DNA from: Phaeobacter inhibens DSM 16374
GTDB lineage: Bacteria > Pseudomonadota > Alphaproteobacteria > Rhodobacterales > Rhodobacteraceae
Direction of reading: 5' to 3'
Assembly: GCF_000473105.1 (NCBI RefSeq)
Contig: NZ_KI421498.1
Location: 2,884,009-2,948,008 of the forward strand
Length of the DNA: 64,000 nt
A program made the translations under genes and the position numbers. The notes beneath the pieces were generated by a model, which did not search any database, was not told the origin of the DNA, and saw only the letters and a program-made list of their open reading frames with translations. Each line of letters opens with the position of its first letter. The stretch's first letter is position 1. Of this stretch, positions 46,372 through 55,096 are shown piece after piece.

Positions 46372-46629
46372 ATGACCAAGCTGATTGCCATCGTCAATGT
46401 GATCGCATGGGCCGGGTTCTGGGCCTTTGGCTACCTGGCGCTGACTGCCGAGGGGTTTTCGGAGGCGCAGATGGTCACGGCATCGCTGTTGGCGGCGGCG
46501 GGGCTGATCACTGGCATCCTTGCCTATTTGCGTCTGGCCCGTGTGGCCGAGCTAAGTGGTTACGCAAGCAAGACAAATCAACTCGACGCGGGTCAGAGAA
46601 ACCGCGCGCAGCAAGAAGGGAGCATCTGA
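46372..46629 (+). CDS. Small hydrophobic protein, unknown
   Basis: The 85-residue product has two membrane segments (about 4-25 and 35-55) and a polar C-terminus ending AQQEGSI. A good ribosome site (GGAGGGG) precedes the ATG and the stop lies three bases before the LivM start, so it is probably translated with the transporter. I do not recognise a family; an accessory subunit is possible but not shown. Confidence 0.6.
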   Translation: MTKLIAIVNVIAWAGFWAFGYLALTAEGFSEAQMVTASLLAAAGLITGILAYLRLARVAELSGYASKTNQLDAGQRNRAQQEGSI

Positions 46630-46632
46630 GTC

Positions 46633-47709
46633 ATGTTCTATCGTGAAGCCGGAGATTTCAAAACCTCCTACCAAGATGACAGCCAGACCTTCCCGATCAA
46701 GTTTGACCGGATCCGCTACTACGTGGTGCTGGCGCTGGCATTCCTGGTGGTGCCTTTCGTCGTAAATGACTACTGGGCCAATGCGATCCTGCTGCCGTTT
46801 CTGATCTATTCGATTGCCGCAATTGGCCTGAATATTTTGGTCGGGTACTGCGGTCAGGTGTCCTTGGGGACTGGTGGTTTCATGGCTGTGGGAGCCTATG
46901 CCTGCTACAAGCTGATGACGGCGTTCCCGGAAATGAGCATGTTCATTCACGTGTTGCTCGCCGGTGGTATCACGGCGCTGGTGTGCATCGGGTTTGGTCT
47001 GCCATCGCTCAGGATCAAGGGGTTCTACCTTGCCGTAGCAACGCTGGCGGCGCAGTTTTTTCTGGTCTGGCTCTTCAACCGGGTGCCGTGGTTCTACAAC
47101 TATTCCGCCTCGGGTCAGATCAGCGCGCCGGAGCGGGATGTGTTCGGCATTATCATCACCGGCCCCAATGCACCGGCCTGGGCCACCTATATGTTCAGCC
47201 TGATTTTCCTTGCCTTCTGCGCATTGGTTGCCCGCAACCTGACCCGCGGGACCGTAGGCCGCAGCTGGATGGCGATCCGTGACATGGACATTGCGGCGGA
47301 GATCATCGGGGTGAACCCGCTAAAGGCGAAGCTCTCGGCCTTTGGGGTGTCTGGTTTCTTCATCGGGGTTTCCGGCGCACTGTTCTTTTCCGTCTATCTT
47401 GGCGCAGTCGAAGTTGGCGAAGCCTTTGGTATCAATAAATCGTTCCTGGTGCTGTTCATGGTGATCATCGGTGGCCTGGGGTCGATCTTCGGCTCCTTTG
47501 CCGGGGCGGCGTTCCTGGTGCTGCTGCCGGTCGTACTGAAGGTCGTAGGCGTGGATGTGCTGGGCTGGCCCACTGATATCGTGGCCCATATCCAGCTGGT
47601 GATTGTCGGTGCGCTGATCGTGATCTTCCTGATCGCGGAGCCGCATGGCATCGCGCAGCTGTGGCGCGTCGCCAAGGAAAAACTGAGACTCTGGCCTTTC
47701 CCGCACTAA
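46633..47709 (+). CDS. ABC transporter permease, LivM type
   Basis: The 358-residue protein has about nine hydrophobic segments, the LivM motif AIGLNILVGYCGQVSLGTGG (near residue 65), LRIKGFYLAVATLA, the cytoplasmic EAA-type loop VGRSWMAIRDMDIAAEIIG and GGLGSIFGSFAGAAFLVLLP. Together with the LivH-type protein it forms the membrane channel. Starts immediately after the small hydrophobic gene. Confidence 0.93.
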   Translation: MFYREAGDFKTSYQDDSQTFPIKFDRIRYYVVLALAFLVVPFVVNDYWANAILLPFLIYSIAAIGLNILVGYCGQVSLGTGGFMAVGAYACYKLMTAFPEMSMFIHVLLAGGITALVCIGFGLPSLRIKGFYLAVATLAAQFFLVWLFNRVPWFYNYSASGQISAPERDVFGIIITGPNAPAWATYMFSLIFLAFCALVARNLTRGTVGRSWMAIRDMDIAAEIIGVNPLKAKLSAFGVSGFFIGVSGALFFSVYLGAVEVGEAFGINKSFLVLFMVIIGGLGSIFGSFAGAAFLVLLPVVLKVVGVDVLGWPTDIVAHIQLVIVGALIVIFLIAEPHGIAQLWRVAKEKLRLWPFPH

Positions 47710-47799
47710 GCGGGGCCGGCCAAGCAAGACTGCGGGGCAATAACAAGATCAACCCCCGCTGTGACCCACATCGGACAATTCAAGGGAGGATGAGACCCG

Positions 47800-49083
47800 A
47801 TGAAAATGAAACTGACAACTCTGGCGCTGGGCGCCGTGATGGCCGCTGGCCCTGCCATGGCGGACCTGGTGTTCCCGTCGCTGAGTTATCGTACCGGCCC
47901 CTATGCGGCTGGCGGTATCCCTTTTGCGGATGGCTATGCGGATTACTTCACGCTGGTCAACGAACGCGATGGCGGCATCAATGGCGTGAAGGCAAAGGTC
48001 ATCGAATGTGAGACCGGCTACAACACCGAGAAAGGTGTGGAATGCTATGAGTCGACCAAGGGCGAAGGCGCGCTGGTCTATCAGCCGCTGTCCACCGGCA
48101 TCACCTATCAGCTGATCCCGAAAGTGACCGCCGATGGCATTCCGCTGCACACCATGGGCTATGGTCGCACCTCGGCGGCAAATGGTGAAGTGTTCAGCAA
48201 TGTTTTCAACTACCCTGCCAACTACTGGGATGGTGCGTCTGGGATCATCAACTATCTGCTGGAAGAAAACGGCGGTGATCTGAACGGCAAGAAGATCTCG
48301 CTGCTGTTCCACAACTCCGCCTACGGTAAGGAGCCGATCCGGACGCTGGAGGAGCTGTCGAAGAAACACGGCTTCACGCTGTCGACATTGCCCGTCGACC
48401 ACCCCGGTCAGGAGCAGAAATCCCAGTGGTTGCAGATCCGTCGCGACCGTCCGGATTTCGTAATCATGTGGGGCTGGGGCGTGATGAACCAGGTCGCCAT
48501 TCAGGAAGCCGCCAACACTCGCTATCCGATGGAGAATTTCATCGGCGTCTGGTGGTCCGGTGCTGAGCATGATGTGATGGCTGCAGGCGATAAAGCCAAT
48601 GGATACAAGGCTGTGACCTTCCACGGTGTGGGGCGTGACTTCCCTGTATTTGCGGATATCCAGACACATGTTGTGGACAAAGGGCTGGCGGCTGGTGCCG
48701 GCGATCAGATCGGCAATGTGCTCTATAACCGCGGGATGTATGCAGCGATGCTGGCTGTTGAAGCGGCAAAAACCGCCCAGGAAATCCATGGCACCAACGA
48801 CATCACGCCTGCGATGATGCGCGATGGTATGGAAGCCTTGGAGATGCCGGAAGCGCGCATGTCTGCGCTGGGGATGCCGTATTTCGGTCCGTCCTTCAAC
48901 GTCTCCTGTGAAAACCACGGTGGCCCCGGTCTGGTTGGCATGACCCAGTGGGACGCCTCGGCCAAAACCTGGAACCTGATCAGCGATTTCGCACCCAGCG
49001 ATCGTGATGTGATCCAGCCGCTGATCGAGGAAGATTCCATGGCCTATGCCAAGGAAAACAATATCGAGGCGGGCTGCAAGTAA
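47800..49083 (+). CDS. ABC transporter substrate-binding protein, LivK-like (type I fold)
   Basis: Periplasmic binding protein of 427 residues with a signal peptide (cleaved after PAMA, residue 21). The mature protein follows the Leu/Ile/Val-binding fold: GGIPFADGYADYFTLVNERDGGING, then VIECETGYNTEKGVECYE. Its four or so cysteines and about 400-residue mature length are typical of the branch found with CoA ligases, larger than the 345-residue amino-acid binders. Ligand unknown. GGGAGGATGAGACCCG precedes the ATG. Confidence 0.92.
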   Translation: MKMKLTTLALGAVMAAGPAMADLVFPSLSYRTGPYAAGGIPFADGYADYFTLVNERDGGINGVKAKVIECETGYNTEKGVECYESTKGEGALVYQPLSTGITYQLIPKVTADGIPLHTMGYGRTSAANGEVFSNVFNYPANYWDGASGIINYLLEENGGDLNGKKISLLFHNSAYGKEPIRTLEELSKKHGFTLSTLPVDHPGQEQKSQWLQIRRDRPDFVIMWGWGVMNQVAIQEAANTRYPMENFIGVWWSGAEHDVMAAGDKANGYKAVTFHGVGRDFPVFADIQTHVVDKGLAAGAGDQIGNVLYNRGMYAAMLAVEAAKTAQEIHGTNDITPAMMRDGMEALEMPEARMSALGMPYFGPSFNVSCENHGGPGLVGMTQWDASAKTWNLISDFAPSDRDVIQPLIEEDSMAYAKENNIEAGCK

Positions 49084-49098
49084 CGCAGTTTGGTCTGT

Positions 49099-49117
49099 CC
49101 CCGGCTTTCGGTCGGGG
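49099..49117 (+). promoter_or_regulatory. Stem-loop after the substrate-binding protein gene
   Basis: CCCCGGC/GTCGGGG with a TTTCG loop (one G-T pair), 15 bp past the stop codon, in the 157 bp spacer before the LivF-type gene. No T run follows. Stem-loops here often stabilise the abundant binding-protein mRNA and lower downstream expression; that role is inferred. Confidence 0.4.
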
Positions 49118-49240
49118 GCGGATCTGCCGAACCGCGTCGCTGCTGGCGCGCATATCACCCGGTGCGGCGCGTGAGGGCCGCACCCACTGACAGACCCGGA
49201 ACAGGGCGATCGGGTCAGGACCGCGTGAGGACAACAACAG

Positions 49241-50077
49241 ATGCTGGATACAGCCAAAACCACCGATGTTCAGGCAGAGACCCTGCTTGAGGTCAACAAC
49301 ATCGAAGTGATCTACAACCACGTGATCCTCGTTTTGAAGGGCGTCAGCCTGAAGGTCCCGAAGGGCGGGATCACCGCGCTGCTGGGCGGCAATGGCGCGG
49401 GCAAGACGACAACACTCAAGGCGGTTTCAAACCTGCTGCACTCCGAGCGGGGCGAGGTCACCAAAGGGTCGATCAGCTATCGTGGAGAGCGCATTCAGGA
49501 CCGGGACCCTGCCGAACTGGTCAAAAAAGGTGTTATTCAGGTGATGGAAGGCCGTCACTGTTTTGAACATCTGACCGTTGAGGAAAACCTGCTGACCGGC
49601 GCCTATACGCGCAGCGATGGCAATGCGAACATCCAGCGCGATCTGGAGATGGTCTATAGCTACTTCCCACGTCTGAAGGAGCGCCGCCGAAGCCAGGCGG
49701 GCTATACCTCGGGTGGTGAGCAGCAGATGGTTGCCATGGGCCGCGCTTTGATGAGCCGCCCGGAGACGATCCTGCTGGACGAGCCATCAATGGGGCTGGC
49801 GCCCCAGCTGGTGGAACAGATCTTTGAGATCGTGAAATCAATCAATGAAAACGAAGGGGTGACCTTCCTTCTGGCTGAGCAAAACACCAATGTGGCGCTG
49901 CGCTATTCCCACTACGGCTACATTCTGGAATCCGGTCGTGTGGTGATGGATGGCCCGGCTGCTGAACTGCGCGAGAATCCGGATGTGAAAGAATTCTACC
50001 TTGGTATGTCCGACGACGGGCGCAAGAGTTTCCGGGATGTGCGATCCTATCGCCGCCGGAAGCGGTGGTTGAGCTGA
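49241..50077 (+). CDS. ABC transporter ATP-binding protein, LivF type
   Basis: The 278-residue protein has Walker A GGNGAGKTT (near residue 50), the LivF-type VMEGRHCFEHLTVEENLLTGA, signature TSGGEQQMVAMGRAL and Walker B ILLDEPSMGLAP. The C-terminal 25 residues are basic (RSYRRRKRW) and not part of the ATPase core. Second ATPase of the transporter, followed after 14 bp by the CoA ligase gene. Confidence 0.93.
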   Translation: MLDTAKTTDVQAETLLEVNNIEVIYNHVILVLKGVSLKVPKGGITALLGGNGAGKTTTLKAVSNLLHSERGEVTKGSISYRGERIQDRDPAELVKKGVIQVMEGRHCFEHLTVEENLLTGAYTRSDGNANIQRDLEMVYSYFPRLKERRRSQAGYTSGGEQQMVAMGRALMSRPETILLDEPSMGLAPQLVEQIFEIVKSINENEGVTFLLAEQNTNVALRYSHYGYILESGRVVMDGPAAELRENPDVKEFYLGMSDDGRKSFRDVRSYRRRKRWLS

Positions 50078-50091
50078 GGCGGGGTGCTGAC

Positions 50092-51309
50092 ATGACAAAT
50101 TTTGACAGCCTTGAGACTCGCAGTGCAGACGCCCGTGCCTCTGACTTGGCGGAACAACTGCCGCAGCAGATTGCCCGTGCCATGGCCGCGCCTGGTTATG
50201 GCGACAGCCTGCGGGATGTTGATGCCGCATCCATTACGTCCGTTGCGGATCTGGCGGCTCTGCCGGTTCTGCGCAAATCTGATTTGGGCAAGGCACAGGC
50301 TGCACATCCACCGTTTGGTGGGTTCACGGTAAAGCCTGCCAGCGGTTTTGCTCATATCTTCCAGTCGCCCGGTCCGATCTACGAACCGGGCGGGGTGGAT
50401 CATGACTGGTGGCGTATGGGGCGGTTCCTTCATGCGGCGGGTATTGGCCCCGGCGATGTGGTGCAAAACTGCTTTGGCTATCATCTGACGCCCGCAGGTA
50501 TGATCTTTGAGAATGGTGCGCGCGCGGTTGGTGCCGCTGTGCTGCCCGCGGGTACCGGTCAGACCGAATTGCAGGTCACTGCGGCGCGTGATGTGGGCGC
50601 GACTGCTTACGCCGGCACCCCTGACTACCTGAAGGTAATCCTGGACAAGGCCGATGCCATGGGTGTGCAGCTGGGCTTTACCAAGGCGGCTGTGGGGGGC
50701 GGGGCGCTGTTCCCCTCCTTGCGTCAGGAATATGCGGATCGTGGTATCACCTGTCTGCAATCCTATGCGACGGCGGATCTGGGCAATATAGCCTATGAGA
50801 GTGCGGCTATGGAGGGGATGATCGTCGATGAACAGGTCATCGTCGAGATTGTCACCCCCGGGACCGGCACCCCGGTGGCCGCCGGAGAAGTCGGCGAGGT
50901 CGTGGTGACCACGCTGAACCCGGACTATCCGCTTGTCCGGTTTGCCACCGGGGATCTGAGCGCCGTGTTGCCAGGTGAATCCCCCTGCGGCCGCACCAAT
51001 ATGCGGATCAAGGGCTGGATGGGTCGCGCCGATCAAACCACCAAGATCAAGGGCATGTTTGTGCGCCCTGAACAGGTTGCGGCACTGGTCGACAAGCACG
51101 ATGAGATCATCAAGGCGCGCGTTATTGCCAGCCGGGACGGCGAGATGGATGCGATGACCGTTCAGATCGAAGCGCAGAACGGCGATGAAATCGCTTTTTC
51201 CCGTTCTGTGGTGGAGGTGCTGAAGCTGAAAGGCCGCGTGGAAGTGGTCGCACCCGGTGTCCTGCCTAAGGATGGTTTGGTGATCGAGGACCAGCGCAGC
51301 TACGACTGA
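50092..51309 (+). CDS. Phenylacetate-CoA ligase-like AMP-forming enzyme
   Basis: The 405-residue product follows the PaaK family: an opening without the full N-terminal region (AMAAPGYGDSL, LAALPVLRKSDL), HIFQSPGPIYEPGG in place of the usual SSGTTG phosphate loop, GYHLTPAGMIFENGARAVGA, and the C-terminal GRADQTTKIKGMFV with the hinge and lysine regions. The altered phosphate loop is odd and may change the acid used. Last gene of the transporter operon, just before a strong terminator. Confidence 0.85.
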   Translation: MTNFDSLETRSADARASDLAEQLPQQIARAMAAPGYGDSLRDVDAASITSVADLAALPVLRKSDLGKAQAAHPPFGGFTVKPASGFAHIFQSPGPIYEPGGVDHDWWRMGRFLHAAGIGPGDVVQNCFGYHLTPAGMIFENGARAVGAAVLPAGTGQTELQVTAARDVGATAYAGTPDYLKVILDKADAMGVQLGFTKAAVGGGALFPSLRQEYADRGITCLQSYATADLGNIAYESAAMEGMIVDEQVIVEIVTPGTGTPVAAGEVGEVVVTTLNPDYPLVRFATGDLSAVLPGESPCGRTNMRIKGWMGRADQTTKIKGMFVRPEQVAALVDKHDEIIKARVIASRDGEMDAMTVQIEAQNGDEIAFSRSVVEVLKLKGRVEVVAPGVLPKDGLVIEDQRSYD

Positions 51310-51349
51310 TCCCCTGTCCTGTTGGGGGTACCACCCGATCAGGGTATAT

Positions 51350-51394
51350 CTGGCGCAACCGGGTTCCTCCCTCCGGTTGCGCCAGTTTTTGTTT
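51350..51394 (+). terminator. Terminator of the transporter/ligase operon
   Basis: Thirteen-base-pair stem CTGGCGCAACCGG/CCGGTTGCGCCAG with a ten-base loop, then TTTTTGTTT, 40 bp after the ligase stop codon. Confidence 0.95.
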
Positions 51395-51509
51395 CGCCAC
51401 GCTTTTTGAAGTATGCGGGCGCGGCGAATGGCTGCGCTTTGGCATTGTTGCTGGCATTTCCGACGAAAATGATCGAAATAGAGGGCTGCACTGAGGTAGT
51501 CCTGCGTTC

Positions 51510-53270
51510 ATGCCAAAGATCACATCCATTTCACCCGTAGCAGCAGAGGCCGCACGAGCCGCCGAGGTATCGGCCGTTGGTGATGCCGCCGCCGCAGGTG
51601 CGGTGCCATCCATGACAGGTCCGAGCGGCCGTCGGGGGCGGCGGAAGAAACCCGGTGGTGCGCTGTTCGCCACTGTCGGTTGGGTGGTGGCCCTGGCGTG
51701 TCTGTTGCCAATGCTGGCGGTCTCCCTTGCGGCGCTGACAGGTGGGACAGAGACGATCCAGCACCTGATGGATACGGTATTGCCGGGGTATGTCGGCACC
51801 ACATTGGTACTGGTCTTGCTGGTGGCGCTAGGTACCGGAATGGTCGGTGTGGGTGCGGCCTGGCTGGTGACGATGACCCGTTTTCCAGGCGTACGGGTGA
51901 TGGAGGTCGTGCTGATCCTGCCGCTGGCCTTCCCGGCTTATGTGTTGGCCTATGCATATACCTTCGTGCTGGATCATCCCGGTGTTGTGCAGACGACATT
52001 GCGACAGGTGACTGGCTGGGGGCCGCGCGACTATTGGTTCCCGGAGATCCGCTCCGTCGGAGGGGCAGCGGTGATGCTGGTACTGGTGCTTTACCCCTAT
52101 GTTTACCTGCTGGCGCGGGCCGCGTTCCTGCAGCAAAGCGCGGGAGCGTTTTTGGCGGCGCGTGCGCTTGGCAACACCTCTCTGCAGGCATTCTGGCGGG
52201 TCAGCCTGCCCATGGCGCGCCCCGCGATTGCGTCGGGTGTTCTGTTGGCTGTCATGGAGACCATCGCTGACTTCGGTACCGTGAGTTATTTCGGTGTGCA
52301 GACCTTTGCCACCGGGATCTATACCAGCTGGTTTTCTCTGGCGGACCGGGCTGGTGCCGCGCAGCTGGCGCTATGTCTGCTTGGGTTTGCCCTGACCTTG
52401 GCAGTCGCGGAACGGGCCACACGCGGACGGGCACGCTATCATCACGCGGGTAAGCACCAGGCCAAGATGCCGCCGGTGGATTTGCACGGTTTCAAGGCGG
52501 CTCTGGCGTTTGGTCTCTGTGTCTTGCCGGTCCTCTTGGGGTTTCTGTTGCCGGTTGTGATTTTGGCACAGATGGGGATGGAGTCGGAGCAGAACCTGTT
52601 CAGCAAACGCTACCTGGGATTCTTGCAGAACTCGCTCACGCTGGCGATGACGGCTGCGCTCCTGACGGTGGTCGCGGCAGTTTGCCTTGGGTTTTACCAG
52701 CGCCTGCGGCCGGGTCGGCCCTCAGCGCTGGCGGGGCATGTCTCGCGGCTGGGCTATGCGGTGCCGGGCGGAGTGATCGCGGTTGGGCTGATGGTGCCCT
52801 TCGCAGCCTTTGACAACACATTGGATGCTTGGATGCAGGCGAATTTCGAGATCCGGACCGGTCTGCTGATTACCGGATCGATCTGGCTGCTGGTGGCTGC
52901 CTATATGGTGCGCTTTCTGGCAGCGGCCTTGGGGGCTTATGAGGGCGGGCAATCCACAGTGCACGCCAATATGGACGCCGCCGCGCGGTCACTGGGGCAA
53001 AGCCCGCTGGGCATGCTGCGTCGGGTGCATCTGCCGATCCTGACGCCCAGCCTGATGACCGCTTTGCTGATTGTCTTTGTCGATGTGATGAAGGAGCTGC
53101 CTGCAACGCTGATCATGCGCCCCTTCAATTACGATACGCTGGCGGTTCAGGCCTATCGCCTTGCATCGGACGAGCGGCTGGAAGGCGCGGCGGTGCCCTC
53201 GCTGGTGATCATGCTGGTTGGCCTGTTGCCAGTGATCCTGATCTGTCGACAGGTGGGGCGGCGCAGTTAA
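51510..53270 (+). CDS. Ferric iron ABC transporter permease (FbpB/AfuB type)
   Basis: The 586-residue protein is a fusion of two permease halves, about twelve membrane segments in all, each with an EAA loop contacting the ATPase: AARALGNTSLQAFWRVSLP near residue 220 and AARSLGQSPLGMLRRVHLP near residue 490. This is the FbpB layout. The first ~50 residues are Ala-rich and then basic; a start at 51612 is a shorter alternative. No ATPase gene follows; the matching binding protein is 1.8 kb downstream on the opposite strand. Confidence 0.9.
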   Translation: MPKITSISPVAAEAARAAEVSAVGDAAAAGAVPSMTGPSGRRGRRKKPGGALFATVGWVVALACLLPMLAVSLAALTGGTETIQHLMDTVLPGYVGTTLVLVLLVALGTGMVGVGAAWLVTMTRFPGVRVMEVVLILPLAFPAYVLAYAYTFVLDHPGVVQTTLRQVTGWGPRDYWFPEIRSVGGAAVMLVLVLYPYVYLLARAAFLQQSAGAFLAARALGNTSLQAFWRVSLPMARPAIASGVLLAVMETIADFGTVSYFGVQTFATGIYTSWFSLADRAGAAQLALCLLGFALTLAVAERATRGRARYHHAGKHQAKMPPVDLHGFKAALAFGLCVLPVLLGFLLPVVILAQMGMESEQNLFSKRYLGFLQNSLTLAMTAALLTVVAAVCLGFYQRLRPGRPSALAGHVSRLGYAVPGGVIAVGLMVPFAAFDNTLDAWMQANFEIRTGLLITGSIWLLVAAYMVRFLAAALGAYEGGQSTVHANMDAAARSLGQSPLGMLRRVHLPILTPSLMTALLIVFVDVMKELPATLIMRPFNYDTLAVQAYRLASDERLEGAAVPSLVIMLVGLLPVILICRQVGRRS

Positions 53271-53289
53271 GTATGCTCCCTTTGGCGGC

Positions 53290-54156
53290 TTAGCTGTGCC
53301 ACCAATCCTCTATGTCTTCGCGGGAGATCCGGGCCGCGGGGCCAAGCGCAACAAGTACGGTTTCTTCCGCCTCGCAGCGTTTGGCAGAGACCTGTCGGCC
53401 AACCACATGCAGCTCATAACCGCCGCCGTTCGTCAGCACAAAGCCCTTCATCCGGTAGAGGCCATCGGGCCGGTTCGCCAGTTTGTCGCCCAAGCGGCAG
53501 CGGTCCATGGGTTCATTGCTACGATGGTGCCAGGTGGCATAGGAATGATGGGCGGATTTCGCGCCGGTTCTGCCGACAGGCAACGGCAGCACGTCAAACA
53601 GCAGGTCTGCTAGGGGAGCGTTTTCCAGGAGCGTTGGGGTGCGGGCGCCAAGCGCGTTCAGTTGCTCCATGACAGCGTTCGACAGGGTATCACATTTGCT
53701 TATCAGCACCAGATCTGCGGCCCGGATCTGCTGGCTTACCTGATCGCGCAAGAGATCATCGCCAAGGAGATCCGAGAGGTTTTCGCCATCTGTAACGGTG
53801 ATGGTACCGCCGTAGGACAGCTGAGCTTCGTTCACCACGGTATTGGCTATGGCAACCGGATCGGAGAGGCCGCTGGCTTCGATCACGATGTGATCCGGGT
53901 GGTTCTCCTCTGCGAGAATACGGTGCAGAGCGGCAGTCAGATCCTCCCCTAAGGTGCAGCAGACGCAGCCGTTGCTGAGCGCGATGGTCTGCGCGTTGGC
54001 ATCCTGAAGAAGACTTTCGTCGATGTTGATGCGACCAAAGTCATTGACTAGAACCGTCAGGCGCAATCCATGATCCTCGCTCAGAAGTCGATTGATCAGG
54101 GTGGTTTTTCCGGCGCCGAGGTAACCGCTGATGATGGTGACCGGGATACGCTTCAT
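53290..54156 (-). CDS. CobW/COG0523 family GTPase (metal chaperone type)
   Basis: The 288-residue protein has the P loop GYLGAGKTTLINRLL (near residue 12), the metal-binding CVCC in SNGCVCCTLGEDL (near residue 65), the Walker B-like IVIEASGLSDP and the guanine motif SKCD in LVLISKCDTL, followed by the CobW C-terminal domain. Members deliver zinc, cobalt or iron-group metals to enzymes. Convergent with the iron permease gene, 19 bp apart. Target metal is unknown; vicinity to iron transport genes is suggestive only. Confidence 0.9.
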   Translation of the reverse strand: MKRIPVTIISGYLGAGKTTLINRLLSEDHGLRLTVLVNDFGRINIDESLLQDANAQTIALSNGCVCCTLGEDLTAALHRILAEENHPDHIVIEASGLSDPVAIANTVVNEAQLSYGGTITVTDGENLSDLLGDDLLRDQVSQQIRAADLVLISKCDTLSNAVMEQLNALGARTPTLLENAPLADLLFDVLPLPVGRTGAKSAHHSYATWHHRSNEPMDRCRLGDKLANRPDGLYRMKGFVLTNGGGYELHVVGRQVSAKRCEAEETVLVALGPAARISREDIEDWWHS

Positions 54157-54448
54157 CGGGTGTGTCCCGATGGGATGATGTGGTCACGCATGGCTTGTCC
54201 CCGCTCTGCATCGCTGAATACGGGCTGCAGCTATAGGTGGTCTTTCCCGGTCCGTCCACCCTCAGCGCGACGTCAGGTCAAGCCGGTACTGGCGGCAACA
54301 TGCCCGTTTAATTCATGGCGTATCCGCTTTTCTGGGGGAGCACCTCAGACAATGCAATTGGCGGGAAGCGGTAGGGAGGACCTAAAATCACGGCAACCCG
54401 GGGGCTCGGCTCCAGGGACACTGGAATCGTGAAAAAGGGGTGAAAGCC

Positions 54449-54991
54449 GTGTTAAACCGCAATGAACTGATTCTCCGCATTGTCCTACTGGGGCTGGGGG
54501 CGACGGCGTTTATGGATCTATGGGCGATTGCCGCTGATACATTGTTTGGCGTCCCGCAGAGCAATTTTGCCGTGGTTGGACGATGGCTTGGCCATATGCC
54601 TGAGGGGGTGTTCACCCACGACAGTATCCGCAAAGCTGCACCGGTGGCGAATGAAGGCGCACTTGGCTGGACTGCACATTACATAGTTGGCGTGATCTTC
54701 GCCGCGCTATTCGTTGCGGTTGGCGGGCAGCGTCAGCTGCTGCAGCCGGGGCCGGTTGTACCGATCCTTTTTGGCCTGGTGACGGTGGTTGCACCGTTCT
54801 TCATCCTGCAACCAGCACTGGGGGCGGGCATCATGGCGGCAAATAAACCCAATCCGGATGCCGCGCGACTAAAGAGCCTGATGTCGCATTTCTCATTCGG
54901 TTTGGGGCTTTACGTGGTGGCGTATGGTCTGTCCCGTCTGGCACCCAAGGGGCGGCTCGGATCTGAGGATCAGATTTCGCCTGCTGAGTAG
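54449..54991 (+). CDS. DUF2938 family membrane protein
   Basis: The 180-residue product has four membrane segments and the family motifs GATAFMDLWAI (near residue 20), RWLGHMPEGVF, GWTAHYIVGVIFA and FILQPALGAGIMAANKPNP. No function is known for DUF2938. Both candidate starts are GTG; the one chosen has AAGGGG eight bases upstream, whereas a GTG three codons earlier overlaps that site. The 292 bp between it and the CobW gene holds no other feature that I can see. Confidence 0.78.
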   Translation: MLNRNELILRIVLLGLGATAFMDLWAIAADTLFGVPQSNFAVVGRWLGHMPEGVFTHDSIRKAAPVANEGALGWTAHYIVGVIFAALFVAVGGQRQLLQPGPVVPILFGLVTVVAPFFILQPALGAGIMAANKPNPDAARLKSLMSHFSFGLGLYVVAYGLSRLAPKGRLGSEDQISPAE

Positions 54992-55020
54992 CTGGGTTGC
55001 TGTCCGGTGTTCAGAACAAC

Positions 55021-55049
55021 AAAGGCGCAGGAAATCATCCTGCGCCTTT
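55021..55049. terminator. Hairpin between convergent DUF2938 and iron-binding protein genes
   Basis: Twelve-base-pair stem AAAGGCGCAGGA/TCCTGCGCCTTT with an AATCA loop. The T residues sit in the stem on both strands, so it could end transcripts from either side. Confidence 0.75.
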
Positions 55050-55096
55050 GCCTCTAGATCAGTGGCGCATTTGCGCCGGTCATCACGCGGTAGGGA

